64,000 nt of DNA from Actinomycetota bacterium (GTDB lineage Bacteria > Actinomycetota > Geothermincolia > Geothermincolales > RBG-13-55-18): NCBI GenBank assembly GCA_028697145.1, contig JAQVFR010000002.1, positions 87,394 through 151,393 on the forward strand, given 5' to 3'. Positions 45,234 to 53,717 of the stretch are shown here, one piece after another (position 1 is the stretch's first letter; each line of letters opens with the position of its first letter). A program made the position numbers and the translations under genes. Under the pieces are notes generated by a model that saw nothing but the letters and a program-made list of their open reading frames with translations, searched no databases and was not told the origin of the DNA.

Positions 45234-46166
45234 CTAGGCTGGAGCCTTCTGAAACCACTCCACGACCCTCCTCAGGCCATCTTCGAGTTCGACCTCGGGC
45301 TCCCAGCCCAGGAGGGCCCTGGCTTTTTCCAGCCTTGGCCGGCGCTTCCGGGGGTCGTCCTCCGGGAGGGGTTGATAAGTGATGCTGGAGCCGGAGCCGG
45401 TAATCTCCTTTACCCTGTCCGCAAGCTCGAGGACGGTCATCTCTTCGTCGTTGCCCATGTTGATGACCTCACCCACGGCCGCGTCCGTGTGCAGGGCCCG
45501 GTACATGCCCTCGACCAAGTCGTCGACGTAACAGAAGCTGCGCGTCTGCGTACCGTCTCCGTAAACCGTAATCGGCTGACCGGCGATGGCCTGGAGGATG
45601 AAGTTGGGCACGACCCTCCCGTCCTCGCGGCGCATGCGCGGACCGAAGGTGTTGAAGATGCGCAGGATGACCGCATGCAGGCCGTAGATGCGCTGGTATG
45701 ACGAGGTCAGGGCCTCGGCGAACCGTTTTGCCTCGTCGTAGCAGGCGCGGGGGCCGATGGGATTGACGTTGCCGTTATATTCCTCCTCCTGGGGCGATTC
45801 AAGGGGGTCGCCGTAGACCTCCGAGGTCGACGCGAGCAGGAAACGGGCCTTGTTCTTGCGGGCCACCTCCAGGGCATGATAGGTGCCCAGGGAGTTGACC
45901 ATCATGGTCTCCACCGCCAGGCGGCCGTAGTCAACGGGGCTCGCGGGGCTGGCCAGGTGTGCAACCCTGTCCACCTCCAGGGTAATAGGCAAGGCAGCGT
46001 CGGCGAGCACAAACCTGAACCTGGGATTGCCCTGGAGCTGCGCGATGTTGCTCAGCTCTCCCGTACAGAGGTTGTCCAGGCAGACAACATCGTGCCCCTC
46101 CGACACCAGGCGGTCGCAGAGATGGGAGCCGATGAAGCCCGCCCCTCCGGTCACCAGGACCTTCAC
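45234..46166 (-). CDS. UDP-glucuronate decarboxylase (UDP-xylose synthase)
   Basis: A 310-residue short-chain dehydrogenase/reductase that decarboxylates UDP-glucuronate to UDP-xylose. The NAD loop GGAGFIG is at residues 7-13, the catalytic Tyr-Lys pair is in [12 protein letters not shown], and [17 protein letters not shown] and [13 protein letters not shown] are typical of the UXS group. Other epimerases are less likely. No related sugar-nucleotide genes are adjacent. Confidence 0.9.
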   Translation of the reverse strand: MKVLVTGGAGFIGSHLCDRLVSEGHDVVCLDNLCTGELSNIAQLQGNPRFRFVLADAALPITLEVDRVAHLASPASPVDYGRLAVETMMVNSLGTYHALEVARKNKARFLLASTSEVYGDPLESPQEEEYNGNVNPIGPRACYDEAKRFAEALTSSYQRIYGLHAVILRIFNTFGPRMRREDGRVVPNFILQAIAGQPITVYGDGTQTRSFCYVDDLVEGMYRALHTDAAVGEVINMGNDEEMTVLELADRVKEITGSGSSITYQPLPEDDPRKRRPRLEKARALLGWEPEVELEDGLRRVVEWFQKAPA

Positions 46167-46256
46167 TTGAATGCTGCCTCCTTCTTCGCTTGCCGGATTT
46201 TCAATTATATCAACACTGCATAAGCGTGAAAACGGCGGCGCGATCTCGGTAACGTA

Positions 46257-47390
46257 TCATCCCGCCCGGGGGGAGAAACACCCTTCCCCGGACCCTCCCG
46301 CGCACGCCTCGCCCACCAGGATGCGCTGGCCGGCCCGGCTCAGCCATGCGAAGAAGCGCGGATTGTCAAGGACTTCGTGTGCGGTGTGGACCCCCGGAGC
46401 CCAGGAGTCCCTCACCATCCCCTCCACGGCCGCCGCCATGACCAGGCCTGATATACGATAGTAATCTCCTGCCACGCAAAGCGTCCTGTGCATTACGCCG
46501 CCCTTCTCCGTGCCCCGTGCCGTTACGCGCAGGGCGGTGGGGAATGACGGCCTTCCGCGCCTGGCGAGGGCTGCGGTCACGGCATGCAGCGAAGACCTCT
46601 CCAGCTCCGTCCTCGCCCCCTCCCCCAGGCGTGCCAGTGCCTGCAGCAACAAGCCCTTTGCCCTGCTCCCCATGCCCGCCTTAAACCATACGTCCCCGGT
46701 CACCGCGAGGGCGCCACCCAGGGTGAGGGGCTCGGGGTGGGCGAGATGGGAGACGAACCGCGTGCCGACTGGAGGCGGGAATTCAACCTCCTCCTCCCAG
46801 CTCCCCGCCCTCGCCCCGCGGTCTATCCCCCCGCGACGGACCGGCGCCTTGACCGCATACGAATGCAGCAGGTGCTCCAGAGTGGCCGCGCCCAGGTCTG
46901 GCCCGGGTTCCAGGAACCATGCGAGCTCCACGGCATCCGTCTCGTCCAGGCGAGAACAAGCACGGCGGGCGAGCAGGTCTGAAAGGCCGGGAGTAAGGCC
47001 GCAGCCGCAAAGGATCCTTACCCCGGCACGCTCGGCATCGGGGCTCAAGGACATGACCTCTCGGGTCGATTCGACGTCGTCGCACAGGGAGAGGTAATCC
47101 ACGCCCACGGCGATGGCCGCCCTGGCTATGCCGCCTTCGTGGAGATGAAACGGCCCCAGGCACCCCAGGACGAGGTCCACCTCCCGCATCCTGGCGCGGA
47201 GGCTGCACTCGTTCCCGGCATCGAGATAGCGCGGGCTGACGGCAATCCGGACAAGGTCGGCGGACTGCCTGCAGAGCGCCTCGGCATCGCGGTCGGCCGT
47301 ATAGATGCGCTCGATCGCCGGCAGGAAGCGCAGGGAGTGGATGACCGCCTTCGCCGCTTTTCCCGCCGCGCCCAGGACAAGTATCTTCAT
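46257..47390 (-). CDS. Saccharopine dehydrogenase NADP-binding domain protein
   Basis: A 377-residue oxidoreductase with an N-terminal Rossmann motif GAAGKAAKAV (about residues 7-16) and the SDR-like fold of saccharopine/homospermidine reductases. CGCGLTPGLSDLLARR matches the family's active-site region. The reaction is unknown. It lies 9 nt downstream of a small membrane-protein ORF and may be co-transcribed with it. Confidence 0.82.
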   Translation of the reverse strand: MKILVLGAAGKAAKAVIHSLRFLPAIERIYTADRDAEALCRQSADLVRIAVSPRYLDAGNECSLRARMREVDLVLGCLGPFHLHEGGIARAAIAVGVDYLSLCDDVESTREVMSLSPDAERAGVRILCGCGLTPGLSDLLARRACSRLDETDAVELAWFLEPGPDLGAATLEHLLHSYAVKAPVRRGGIDRGARAGSWEEEVEFPPPVGTRFVSHLAHPEPLTLGGALAVTGDVWFKAGMGSRAKGLLLQALARLGEGARTELERSSLHAVTAALARRGRPSFPTALRVTARGTEKGGVMHRTLCVAGDYYRISGLVMAAAVEGMVRDSWAPGVHTAHEVLDNPRFFAWLSRAGQRILVGEACAGGSGEGCFSPRAG

Positions 47391-47399
47391 GGGCCGGCC

Positions 47400-47558
47400 T
47401 CAGAAAAGATCGGCCTCGCCGGCCTCCCTCCACGCGAACTCCGCGGGTAGGCCCTCCATGGATTCTTCATAAAGACCCCTCCAGAGCAGGACGCACAGGA
47501 GCCCGGCCGCCAGGATAACGGCCGTCCATGCAACTGCTCTTGGTCTGGTAATGGACAT
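47400..47558 (-). CDS. Small single-pass membrane protein
   Basis: A 52-residue ORF (MSITRPRAVAWTAVIL and onward) with one membrane helix around residues 9-27 followed by an acidic tail ending in EAGEADLF. It ends 9 nt before the saccharopine-dehydrogenase-like gene on the same strand. No strong ribosome site is seen, so it may be leaderless or spurious. The function is unknown. Confidence 0.5.
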   Translation of the reverse strand: MSITRPRAVAWTAVILAAGLLCVLLWRGLYEESMEGLPAEFAWREAGEADLF

Positions 47559-47863
47559 GGTCAGACCATATTCTCAATCGCCTGGTGCCAGAGCCGAAGC
47601 GGCCGGCGGCGGCTCCCGGCGGTTTTGGCCTCCTTGGCAAAGTCTGTCGCCTCTTTGGGTTCGGACATCTTCCCCCTCCTCTGCACAGCGGTCATTTAAT
47701 CTGCACGAGGCTCGCGTGCGCCGGGCACGACGAAAAGCCACCAGGCGATCCCGCATAGCCGCGCACCTTCTGTAAAAAGAATAAGGCTTACGCTCTTTGA
47801 CGGCAAAAACTATCGCTCTCCAGGATAAGGGATTGGTAGCAGGTTCCTTGCCTGAAAGAAACG

Positions 47864-48109
47864 ATGGCCAAGAAAAAGAGTATGACCGTGGAGGAGGCCC
47901 TGCAACTGATCCTGGCCTCCGAGGGAGACAGCCCGTTTCGGGCCATGCCCGCATTCATCGCCCGGCGCGCTGGAGTTCGATATGGCCGGGCACCTGGTGG
48001 GGCAAACACCCCGGGACTCGCCCTTGCCCTTTGCGAGATAGGCGAACGCCCGGCGGAGCGCTTCCGCCGGGCCGTTACGCCCGGTCCCGGGAACAGAACC
48101 GGTTTATGA
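47864..48109 (+). CDS. Doubtful small ORF
   Basis: An 81-residue ORF beginning MAKKKSMTVEEALQLIL. The first 38 residues look like a real helical, charged N-terminus, and the rest looks like non-coding GC-rich sequence. It may be the remains of a gene with a frameshift or a chance ORF. No ribosome site or promoter is convincing. Confidence 0.25.
   Translation: MAKKKSMTVEEALQLILASEGDSPFRAMPAFIARRAGVRYGRAPGGANTPGLALALCEIGERPAERFRRAVTPGPGNRTGL
48048..48072. other. Perfect 10-bp hairpin downstream of fadD
   Basis: GCCCGGCGGA (48048-48057), a 5-nt loop and TCCGCCGGGC (48063-48072). It is about 100 nt past the fadD stop on the minus strand, without a T-run. It may be a weak terminator or an RNA-stability stem. 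Confidence 0.5.
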
Positions 48110-48174
48110 GCCGGATCTGTCCACGCGCCCCTTCACGGTACCTCTCACCGACGCTTCGATCATTAACCGGCCGC

Positions 48175-49896
48175 CTACGAGTCCGCTTTCTGCTCCGCGA
48201 GCTTCTTTTCCTCCTCCTCGACCAGCACCCGCCGCAGCACCTTGCCCACCATGGTCTTGGGCAGCTCGGCGCGGAACTCCACCGCCGTCGGCACCTTGTA
48301 CTTGGAGAGCTTGTCGCGGCAGAACTCGATTATCTCCTCCGGGGTGGCCGTCTCCCCCTCCTTGAGCACCACGTAGGCCTTCACCGTCTCGCCGCGCTTG
48401 GGGTCGGGGACGCCGGCCACGGCCACGTCCTCCACCTTGGGGTGCTCGAAGATGACCTCCTCCACGTCGCGCGGGTAGATATTGTACCCGCTGGCTATGA
48501 TCATGTCCTTCTTGCGGTCAACGATGTAGAAGAAGCCCGTCTCGTCGGCGCGGGCGATGTCCCCGGTGTAGAGCCAGCCGCCTGCGTCCATGACGTTCTC
48601 GGTTTCCTCGGGCATGTTCCAGTAGCCCTTCATCACCTGGGGGCCCTTTACCGCCAGCTCCCCGACCTCGCCGAGCGGGAGTTCCTTGGTGCGGTCCTCC
48701 ACGTCCACGACCTTGACCTCGGTGTTGGGCACCGGCATGCCGATGCTGCCCGCCTTGCGTATCCCGTCCAGGGGATTGGCGTGGGTCACCGGGCTGGACT
48801 CCGAGAGCCCGTATCCCTCCACCAGCTTGCCGCCGGTAAGCCTCTCGAACTCCTGCTGCACCTCCACCGGCAGGGGGGCGGCGCCGGAGAGGCAGGCGCG
48901 GATGCTGGTCACGTCCATCTTGCCGCTCTGCACGTCGGGGTTGTTGATAAGCGATATGTACATGGCGGGGACGCCGGGGAAGAGGGTGGGCCGGTGCTTG
49001 GTAATGGCCTTGAGGACCATGTGCAGATCGCGCGGGTTGGGTATGAGCACCAGGGTGGATCCCGAGAGCACACCGAAGTTCATGTCCACGGTCATGCCGT
49101 AGGAATGGAAGAAGGGCAGGGTGCAGAGGATGCTCTCCTTGCCCATCCTGATATCGGGGAACCACGCCAGGCACTGATGCACGTTGGCCACCAGGTTGCG
49201 GTGGGTGAGCATGGCCCCCTTGGATACCCCGGTGGTGCCCCCGGTGTACTGGAGGACGGCGAGGTCCTCGGCGGGGTCGATCTCCACCGTCGGTTTCTCC
49301 GCGCTGGCCCGCGACATCAGCTCCTTGAGCCCATACATCCCCTTCAGGCCGTATTTCGCGGCATCCATGTCCACCTCCACGAAGGTGCCCTCCTTTTTGG
49401 CCTTGACGGGCTCGAGGAGGTTGAGGGGGAACTTGAGGTAGTCCTTGACGTGGGTGACGATGAGGTGCTCGGGCTTCGCTATCTCCATGGCCGTCTTCAC
49501 CATGGGCCACATGAGGTTGAGGACGAGCATCACCTTGGCTCCCGAGTCGCGCAACTGGTGCTCGATCTCCCGCGGGGAGTAGAGGGGGTTGAACATCACC
49601 GCCACCGCCCCCAGCTTCACCGCCCCGTAGAAGGCGAAGACCATCTGGGGCGTGTTGGGCATCTGCAGGGCAACGCGGTCACCCTTCTGCACGCCCAGTT
49701 TTTTGAGGACGTTCGCGAAACGGTTTGCCATCTCGTCCAGCTTGGCGTAGGTGATCTTGTTGTTGATGAAGACCACGGCCACATTGTCGGGGTACTTGGC
49801 AGCGGTCTTCTCCAGCATCTGCCCCAGGCTGATGTCCGGCACCTCGATCTCCTGTGGCACTCCGGCGGGGTAGTTGTCTAACCAGATCTTTTCCAT
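48175..49896 (-). CDS. fadD: Long-chain fatty acid-CoA ligase
   Basis: A 573-residue acyl-CoA ligase with the AMP-binding P-loop YTGGTTGVSKG, the GYGLSESSPVTH acyl-site motif, YTGDIARADETGFFYIVDR, and a C-terminal lysine segment PKTMVGKVLRR. The ATG at 49896 has AGGAGG seven bases upstream; the frame continues to 50091 without a site. It activates fatty acids to acyl-CoA at the inner membrane face. It stands alone, away from the TetR operon at the left end. Confidence 0.92.
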   Translation of the reverse strand: MEKIWLDNYPAGVPQEIEVPDISLGQMLEKTAAKYPDNVAVVFINNKITYAKLDEMANRFANVLKKLGVQKGDRVALQMPNTPQMVFAFYGAVKLGAVAVMFNPLYSPREIEHQLRDSGAKVMLVLNLMWPMVKTAMEIAKPEHLIVTHVKDYLKFPLNLLEPVKAKKEGTFVEVDMDAAKYGLKGMYGLKELMSRASAEKPTVEIDPAEDLAVLQYTGGTTGVSKGAMLTHRNLVANVHQCLAWFPDIRMGKESILCTLPFFHSYGMTVDMNFGVLSGSTLVLIPNPRDLHMVLKAITKHRPTLFPGVPAMYISLINNPDVQSGKMDVTSIRACLSGAAPLPVEVQQEFERLTGGKLVEGYGLSESSPVTHANPLDGIRKAGSIGMPVPNTEVKVVDVEDRTKELPLGEVGELAVKGPQVMKGYWNMPEETENVMDAGGWLYTGDIARADETGFFYIVDRKKDMIIASGYNIYPRDVEEVIFEHPKVEDVAVAGVPDPKRGETVKAYVVLKEGETATPEEIIEFCRDKLSKYKVPTAVEFRAELPKTMVGKVLRRVLVEEEEKKLAEQKADS

Positions 49897-50097
49897 AAAG
49901 CTCCCTCCTTGGCTGTGCTCGAGAAACACCCTCGATAAACATGTTTCTGGCAAACTGCTCTTGCCGCTGTAAAGAAACCCTCGTCTAACGGCAACCGCAC
50001 CTCCGCAGCTCCCATCCCTGCCGGGTGGTCTCAGCCGCTCCACGCCCTCCCCGGTCTCACCGTATCGCGGCGCGCCGGACCGGGACCGCAAGCGCGC

Positions 50098-51195
50098 CTA
50101 CTTGGTGAGCATGTCCTCCTCGACCTCCAGCCCCAGCTGCTTGACCGCAAGGCTGAAGTCGTGGGGGCTGGTGGAGGCCGAAACCGCGGTCCTGTAGTCG
50201 ACAAGCCCGTACCTGTACAGGTCCACCAGGGACTGGTCGAACGTCTGCATGCCGTAAAACTCCCCCTCCGCGATGATCTCCCGCATCACGGTCGTCGGCT
50301 CCTCGTTGAACAGGACTTCCGCCATGCGTCCCGTCATCACCAGCACCTCCACCGCGGGAACGCGTCCGCTGTGGTCCTTGAGGGGGAGGAGGCGCTGCGA
50401 GACGACCCCCTTCAGGACGCTGGCCAGGGTCAGGCGTATCTGTTTCTGCTGCTGGGGAGGGAAGAAATCGATGATACGGTTTACCGTCTCCGTGGTATCT
50501 ATGGTATGGAAGGTAGAGAGGACGAGATGGCCGGTCATGGCGACGCTCATGGCGGCAGTCACAGTCTCCGGGTCCCTCATCTCACCGATGAGGATCACGT
50601 CAGGGTCCTGGCGCGTGACGTATTTCAGCGCGTCCTGGTAATCCTCCGTATCGGTGCCGATCTCCCTCTGGTGTACGATACTCTTCTTGTCCACGTGCAG
50701 GACCTCGATGGGGTCCTCGATGGTGATGATGTTCACCTGCTCCGTGGTGTTGATGTAGTCGATGATGGCCGCCAGGGTGGTCGTCTTGCCGGCGCCGGCC
50801 GGACCGGTGACCAGGATCAACCCGCGCCGCTCCATGGCGAGACGGCGCAACACGGGGGGAAGCCCCAGTTCCTCGAAGGTAGGCACGGAGGTGGTCAACA
50901 CCCGCCGGATGGCTATCCCCACCGTCCCACGCTGTTTGAAGATGTTGGCGCGGAACCTTCCCAGTCCGGCGATGCTGTACGCGAAGTCAACCTCGTTCTG
51001 CTCCGCGAACTTCTTCGCCTGCTTTTCGTTCATCAGCGCATAGGCCGCTTCCACAGTATCCGTGGGAGAGAGACGGGGGAAATCCGGCTTCTCCAGCTGG
51101 CCGTCTATACGGAAATACGGAGGCCCGCCCGCCTTGATGTGCAGATCCGAGGCCTGCTTGTCTACCATGTACTGCAGCAGGTTCTGTATGTCCAT
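50098..51195 (-). CDS. pilT: Twitching motility ATPase PilT
   Basis: A 365-residue PilT, the hexameric ATPase that retracts type IV pili. Walker A is GPAGAGKTTT, the Asp box and His box follow (HQREIGTDT, GEMRDPET, GHLVLSTFHT). No other pilus gene is in the window, so the rest of the machinery must be elsewhere or PilT has another role. The ATG follows GGGGGAG. Confidence 0.93.
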   Translation of the reverse strand: MDIQNLLQYMVDKQASDLHIKAGGPPYFRIDGQLEKPDFPRLSPTDTVEAAYALMNEKQAKKFAEQNEVDFAYSIAGLGRFRANIFKQRGTVGIAIRRVLTTSVPTFEELGLPPVLRRLAMERRGLILVTGPAGAGKTTTLAAIIDYINTTEQVNIITIEDPIEVLHVDKKSIVHQREIGTDTEDYQDALKYVTRQDPDVILIGEMRDPETVTAAMSVAMTGHLVLSTFHTIDTTETVNRIIDFFPPQQQKQIRLTLASVLKGVVSQRLLPLKDHSGRVPAVEVLVMTGRMAEVLFNEEPTTVMREIIAEGEFYGMQTFDQSLVDLYRYGLVDYRTAVSASTSPHDFSLAVKQLGLEVEEDMLTK

Positions 51196-51349
51196 AACTC
51201 CCCCTCTGGCAGCGCTTTTCCCTGATATTCCAGCACAATTAAATATACCATAGATGCGTTGGGCTGGAAGGGGCGGGGTCTCAAACGGTAGGCGTGGCTG
51301 TGTATCGATGCGTAGGTGCGAGGTAATGGGATGTGGGGCCAGGATTTAC

Positions 51350-52402
51350 TCAGATGGGCCAGTATTCGGAGAGGGTTTCGCGGGTGGACTCCACTATCTC
51401 CATGCCCCGCCGGGAGGAGGGGTGTATGGTCTCGATGTCCACGTCCTCCTCCAGCCTTACTTCCTCGCCCGCCATGACCGCTATGGTGTTGGTTATGGAG
51501 ATGGCGATTCCGACCAGGTTGTATCCGCCCTCGAGGGCAGCCATCATCTTACCGCCGCAATACTCCTCGGCCATGCCTTTGAGCCGCATCGCCATCTCCG
51601 CGTATGAGTTGCCCCGCAGGAGCATGGAGCAGAGCTGGTCGCTGAAATGACCGTCGTAGCCGGCCGAGATCAGCACCAGTTCCGGCTGGTAAGTCCGAAC
51701 GATCGGCGCGATCACCTGATCGAACGCGGCAAGATATACTTCCTCGCCGCTGCGTGCCGGCAGCGGGAAATTGATCGTGAACCCTTCGCCCGCGCCGATC
51801 CCCAGCTCGCTGGTGCTCCCGGTGCCGGGATAGTGTGGGTACTGGTGGAGCGATACGTAAAGCACCTTGTTGTCGTCGTAGAAGATGTCCTGCAGTCCGT
51901 TGCCGTGATGCGCATCCCAGTCGAGGATGAAGACCCTTCTTATCCCGAACTCCTTGATGGCGAACCTGGCCGCGATGGCGTTGTTGTTGAAGAGGCAAAA
52001 CCCCATGCCGCGCTCCTCGGTGGCGTGGTGCCCCGGCGGCCGGACCAGGCAGAAAGCGTTGTCGATATCTCCCGAGAAGATGCGCTCCAGGCCCTCCAGC
52101 ACCGCGCCCGCGGACTTCAAGGCCGCGTCGTAGGAACGCACGCCTACGTGGGTGTCGGGATCAAGCCAGCCGCCGCCGGACTCCGCCGTCTTCCTGACCT
52201 TGTCGATATATTTCCTGGGATGCACCAGCCCGATCTCCTCCACGCTCGCGTCGCGAGGAGAGATGATGCGGACCTTCTCCGAAAGACCCGATTGCTCCAT
52301 GACCTGCATGGTCGTCTGCAGCCGTTCGGGCCGCTCCGGATGGCCGTATCCGGTGTCGTGTTCCATGTAGATAGGATCGTAGAAAACGGCGGTAGTGCTC
52401 AT
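51350..52402 (-). CDS. Histone deacetylase-family protein
   Basis: A 350-residue bacterial HDAC-superfamily hydrolase. The zinc site and catalytic His pair appear in RPPGHHATEERGMGFC and WDAHHGNGLQD. Such enzymes deacetylate acetylpolyamines, acetoin-pathway proteins or other amides. The ATG at 52402 is preferred; GGGGGT lies five bases upstream. It is downstream of the NlpC/P60 gene by about 70 nt. Confidence 0.92.
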   Translation of the reverse strand: MSTTAVFYDPIYMEHDTGYGHPERPERLQTTMQVMEQSGLSEKVRIISPRDASVEEIGLVHPRKYIDKVRKTAESGGGWLDPDTHVGVRSYDAALKSAGAVLEGLERIFSGDIDNAFCLVRPPGHHATEERGMGFCLFNNNAIAARFAIKEFGIRRVFILDWDAHHGNGLQDIFYDDNKVLYVSLHQYPHYPGTGSTSELGIGAGEGFTINFPLPARSGEEVYLAAFDQVIAPIVRTYQPELVLISAGYDGHFSDQLCSMLLRGNSYAEMAMRLKGMAEEYCGGKMMAALEGGYNLVGIAISITNTIAVMAGEEVRLEEDVDIETIHPSSRRGMEIVESTRETLSEYWPI

Positions 52403-52470
52403 GTCAGACCCCCGGTTACCGCTCGGACCGCCAGCGGTCCTCGACCCGGCTCGAACGCTCGAGCCGGCCT

Positions 52471-53502
52471 TCAATAATTGATACGGACGGCTCCGCAGAA
52501 ATCACGGCGCCTCCCCAGGTCGGCGATGCGCACCACATCGCCCGTGCGGGGTGCGTGGACGTACTGGCCTCCACCTATATACATCCCCACGTGACCGTAA
52601 CCATGGAAAAACACCAGGTCGCCCTGCTGCAGTTCGCCATAGGAGACCGGCGTCCCGCAACGCGCCTGCATATAAGAGCTGTGAGGAAGGCTCACTCCCA
52701 CCTGCGCGTAGCAATACATGACCAGGCCCGAACAGTCGAATACGTTGGGGCCGGATCCCGCGTACACGTACGGCTTGCCCAGCTGCGCATAAGCAACCTG
52801 CACGACGGCCGATGCGTACGGCGGAGGGGGAGGGGGTGGAGTGCGCGGCTGCGCAACAGACCTCGGCGGGGTGCTCACCGGCCGACTCGCGGCTTCCTGG
52901 GCGATAAGCGAGTTGACCTCGGCCTCCACGCCGCTCATGAGGCTCTGGCGCCGCTGCAGCTCGCCCTCTATCTGGCTTTTCTGCGCGCCGAGCTGGGCCT
53001 GGGCCGCATCGAGTTCCGCCTTCCGTGCCTGAAGATCCGCCTTCGCCGCCTCTATCTCCTCACGCGAGACGAGCACGGAGGTGATGATATCGACGTCGCC
53101 GCCGCCTATGCGCTGGGCGCGGTCGATGTTGGTGTAGAGGTCGTCCACAGTCCTGCACTCGGTTATGACCTCGAGGATATCGGCATTGCCCGCCTTATAG
53201 ATCTCGCGCAGGCGATCGCCGAGGATATCCTTTCTCTGTTCCAACTGGGCGTTGAGGGAAGCCAGCTCCGCCTCCTTCTCCGCGATCCTCGCCCTGGCCT
53301 GCTCCACCCTGACGCTGGTCAGGTTATACTGCTCAGTCACCGTCTCGAGCTGGGAATCGATCCGCTGCACTTCGCTCTTGATCCTCTCCAGCTCGTCCTT
53401 CTTGTCCTGCACGCGATCGGCGTACGAGAATCCTCCGCTCAACAGCAACAGGGTCACGGCAAGCATCACGCTCAGCGTGACCGCCGTCATCTTCCTCGTC
53501 AT
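52471..53502 (-). CDS. Secreted coiled-coil NlpC/P60 peptidoglycan hydrolase
   Basis: A 343-residue secreted protein: a signal peptide (VMLAVTLLLLSGGFSYA), a long coiled coil (about 30-215), a proline-rich linker (about 215-230, PPPPPPP) and an NlpC/P60 domain with the catalytic Cys in DCSGLV and the His in GHVGMYIG. It should cleave the stem peptide of peptidoglycan. The coiled coil includes DRLREIYKAGNADILEV, clearly similar to ERLVTMYKEGGVSAIDV in the M23 protein at 23557. GGGAGG lies before the ATG. Confidence 0.92.
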   Translation of the reverse strand: MTRKMTAVTLSVMLAVTLLLLSGGFSYADRVQDKKDELERIKSEVQRIDSQLETVTEQYNLTSVRVEQARARIAEKEAELASLNAQLEQRKDILGDRLREIYKAGNADILEVITECRTVDDLYTNIDRAQRIGGGDVDIITSVLVSREEIEAAKADLQARKAELDAAQAQLGAQKSQIEGELQRRQSLMSGVEAEVNSLIAQEAASRPVSTPPRSVAQPRTPPPPPPPYASAVVQVAYAQLGKPYVYAGSGPNVFDCSGLVMYCYAQVGVSLPHSSYMQARCGTPVSYGELQQGDLVFFHGYGHVGMYIGGGQYVHAPRTGDVVRIADLGRRRDFCGAVRINY

Positions 53503-53717
53503 AACAGCCTCCCGTCGTTCCCGTTGCGGCCCTGAGCCGCGCCTGGAACCCTCTTGTCTTACATCCTCACATAGGATAATTCATGCTAAATGATACCATA
53601 CCCTTCTATTACCGTTCCTTGGACGGAGCGCGGACCCATTTGTTCCCCAGCAGCTCGGCCACGGGAGCATAGGGACACGCTCACGCGAGGAGCGGTGACG
53701 GACGCGCGGCGGCGCCC

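Larger units (their letters stand above)
47559..48174. other. 616-nt low-coding region before fadD
   Basis: Apart from the doubtful ORF at 47864-48109 I see no gene. Both strands have GC-rich, low-complexity reading frames without ribosome sites or known folds. It holds the hairpin at 48048-48072. Confidence 0.5.

Noticed and set aside
47574-47954. A 126-codon minus-strand frame
   Set aside because: Arg/Pro-rich composition, no ribosome site, no homology recognised, and frame use consistent with chance.
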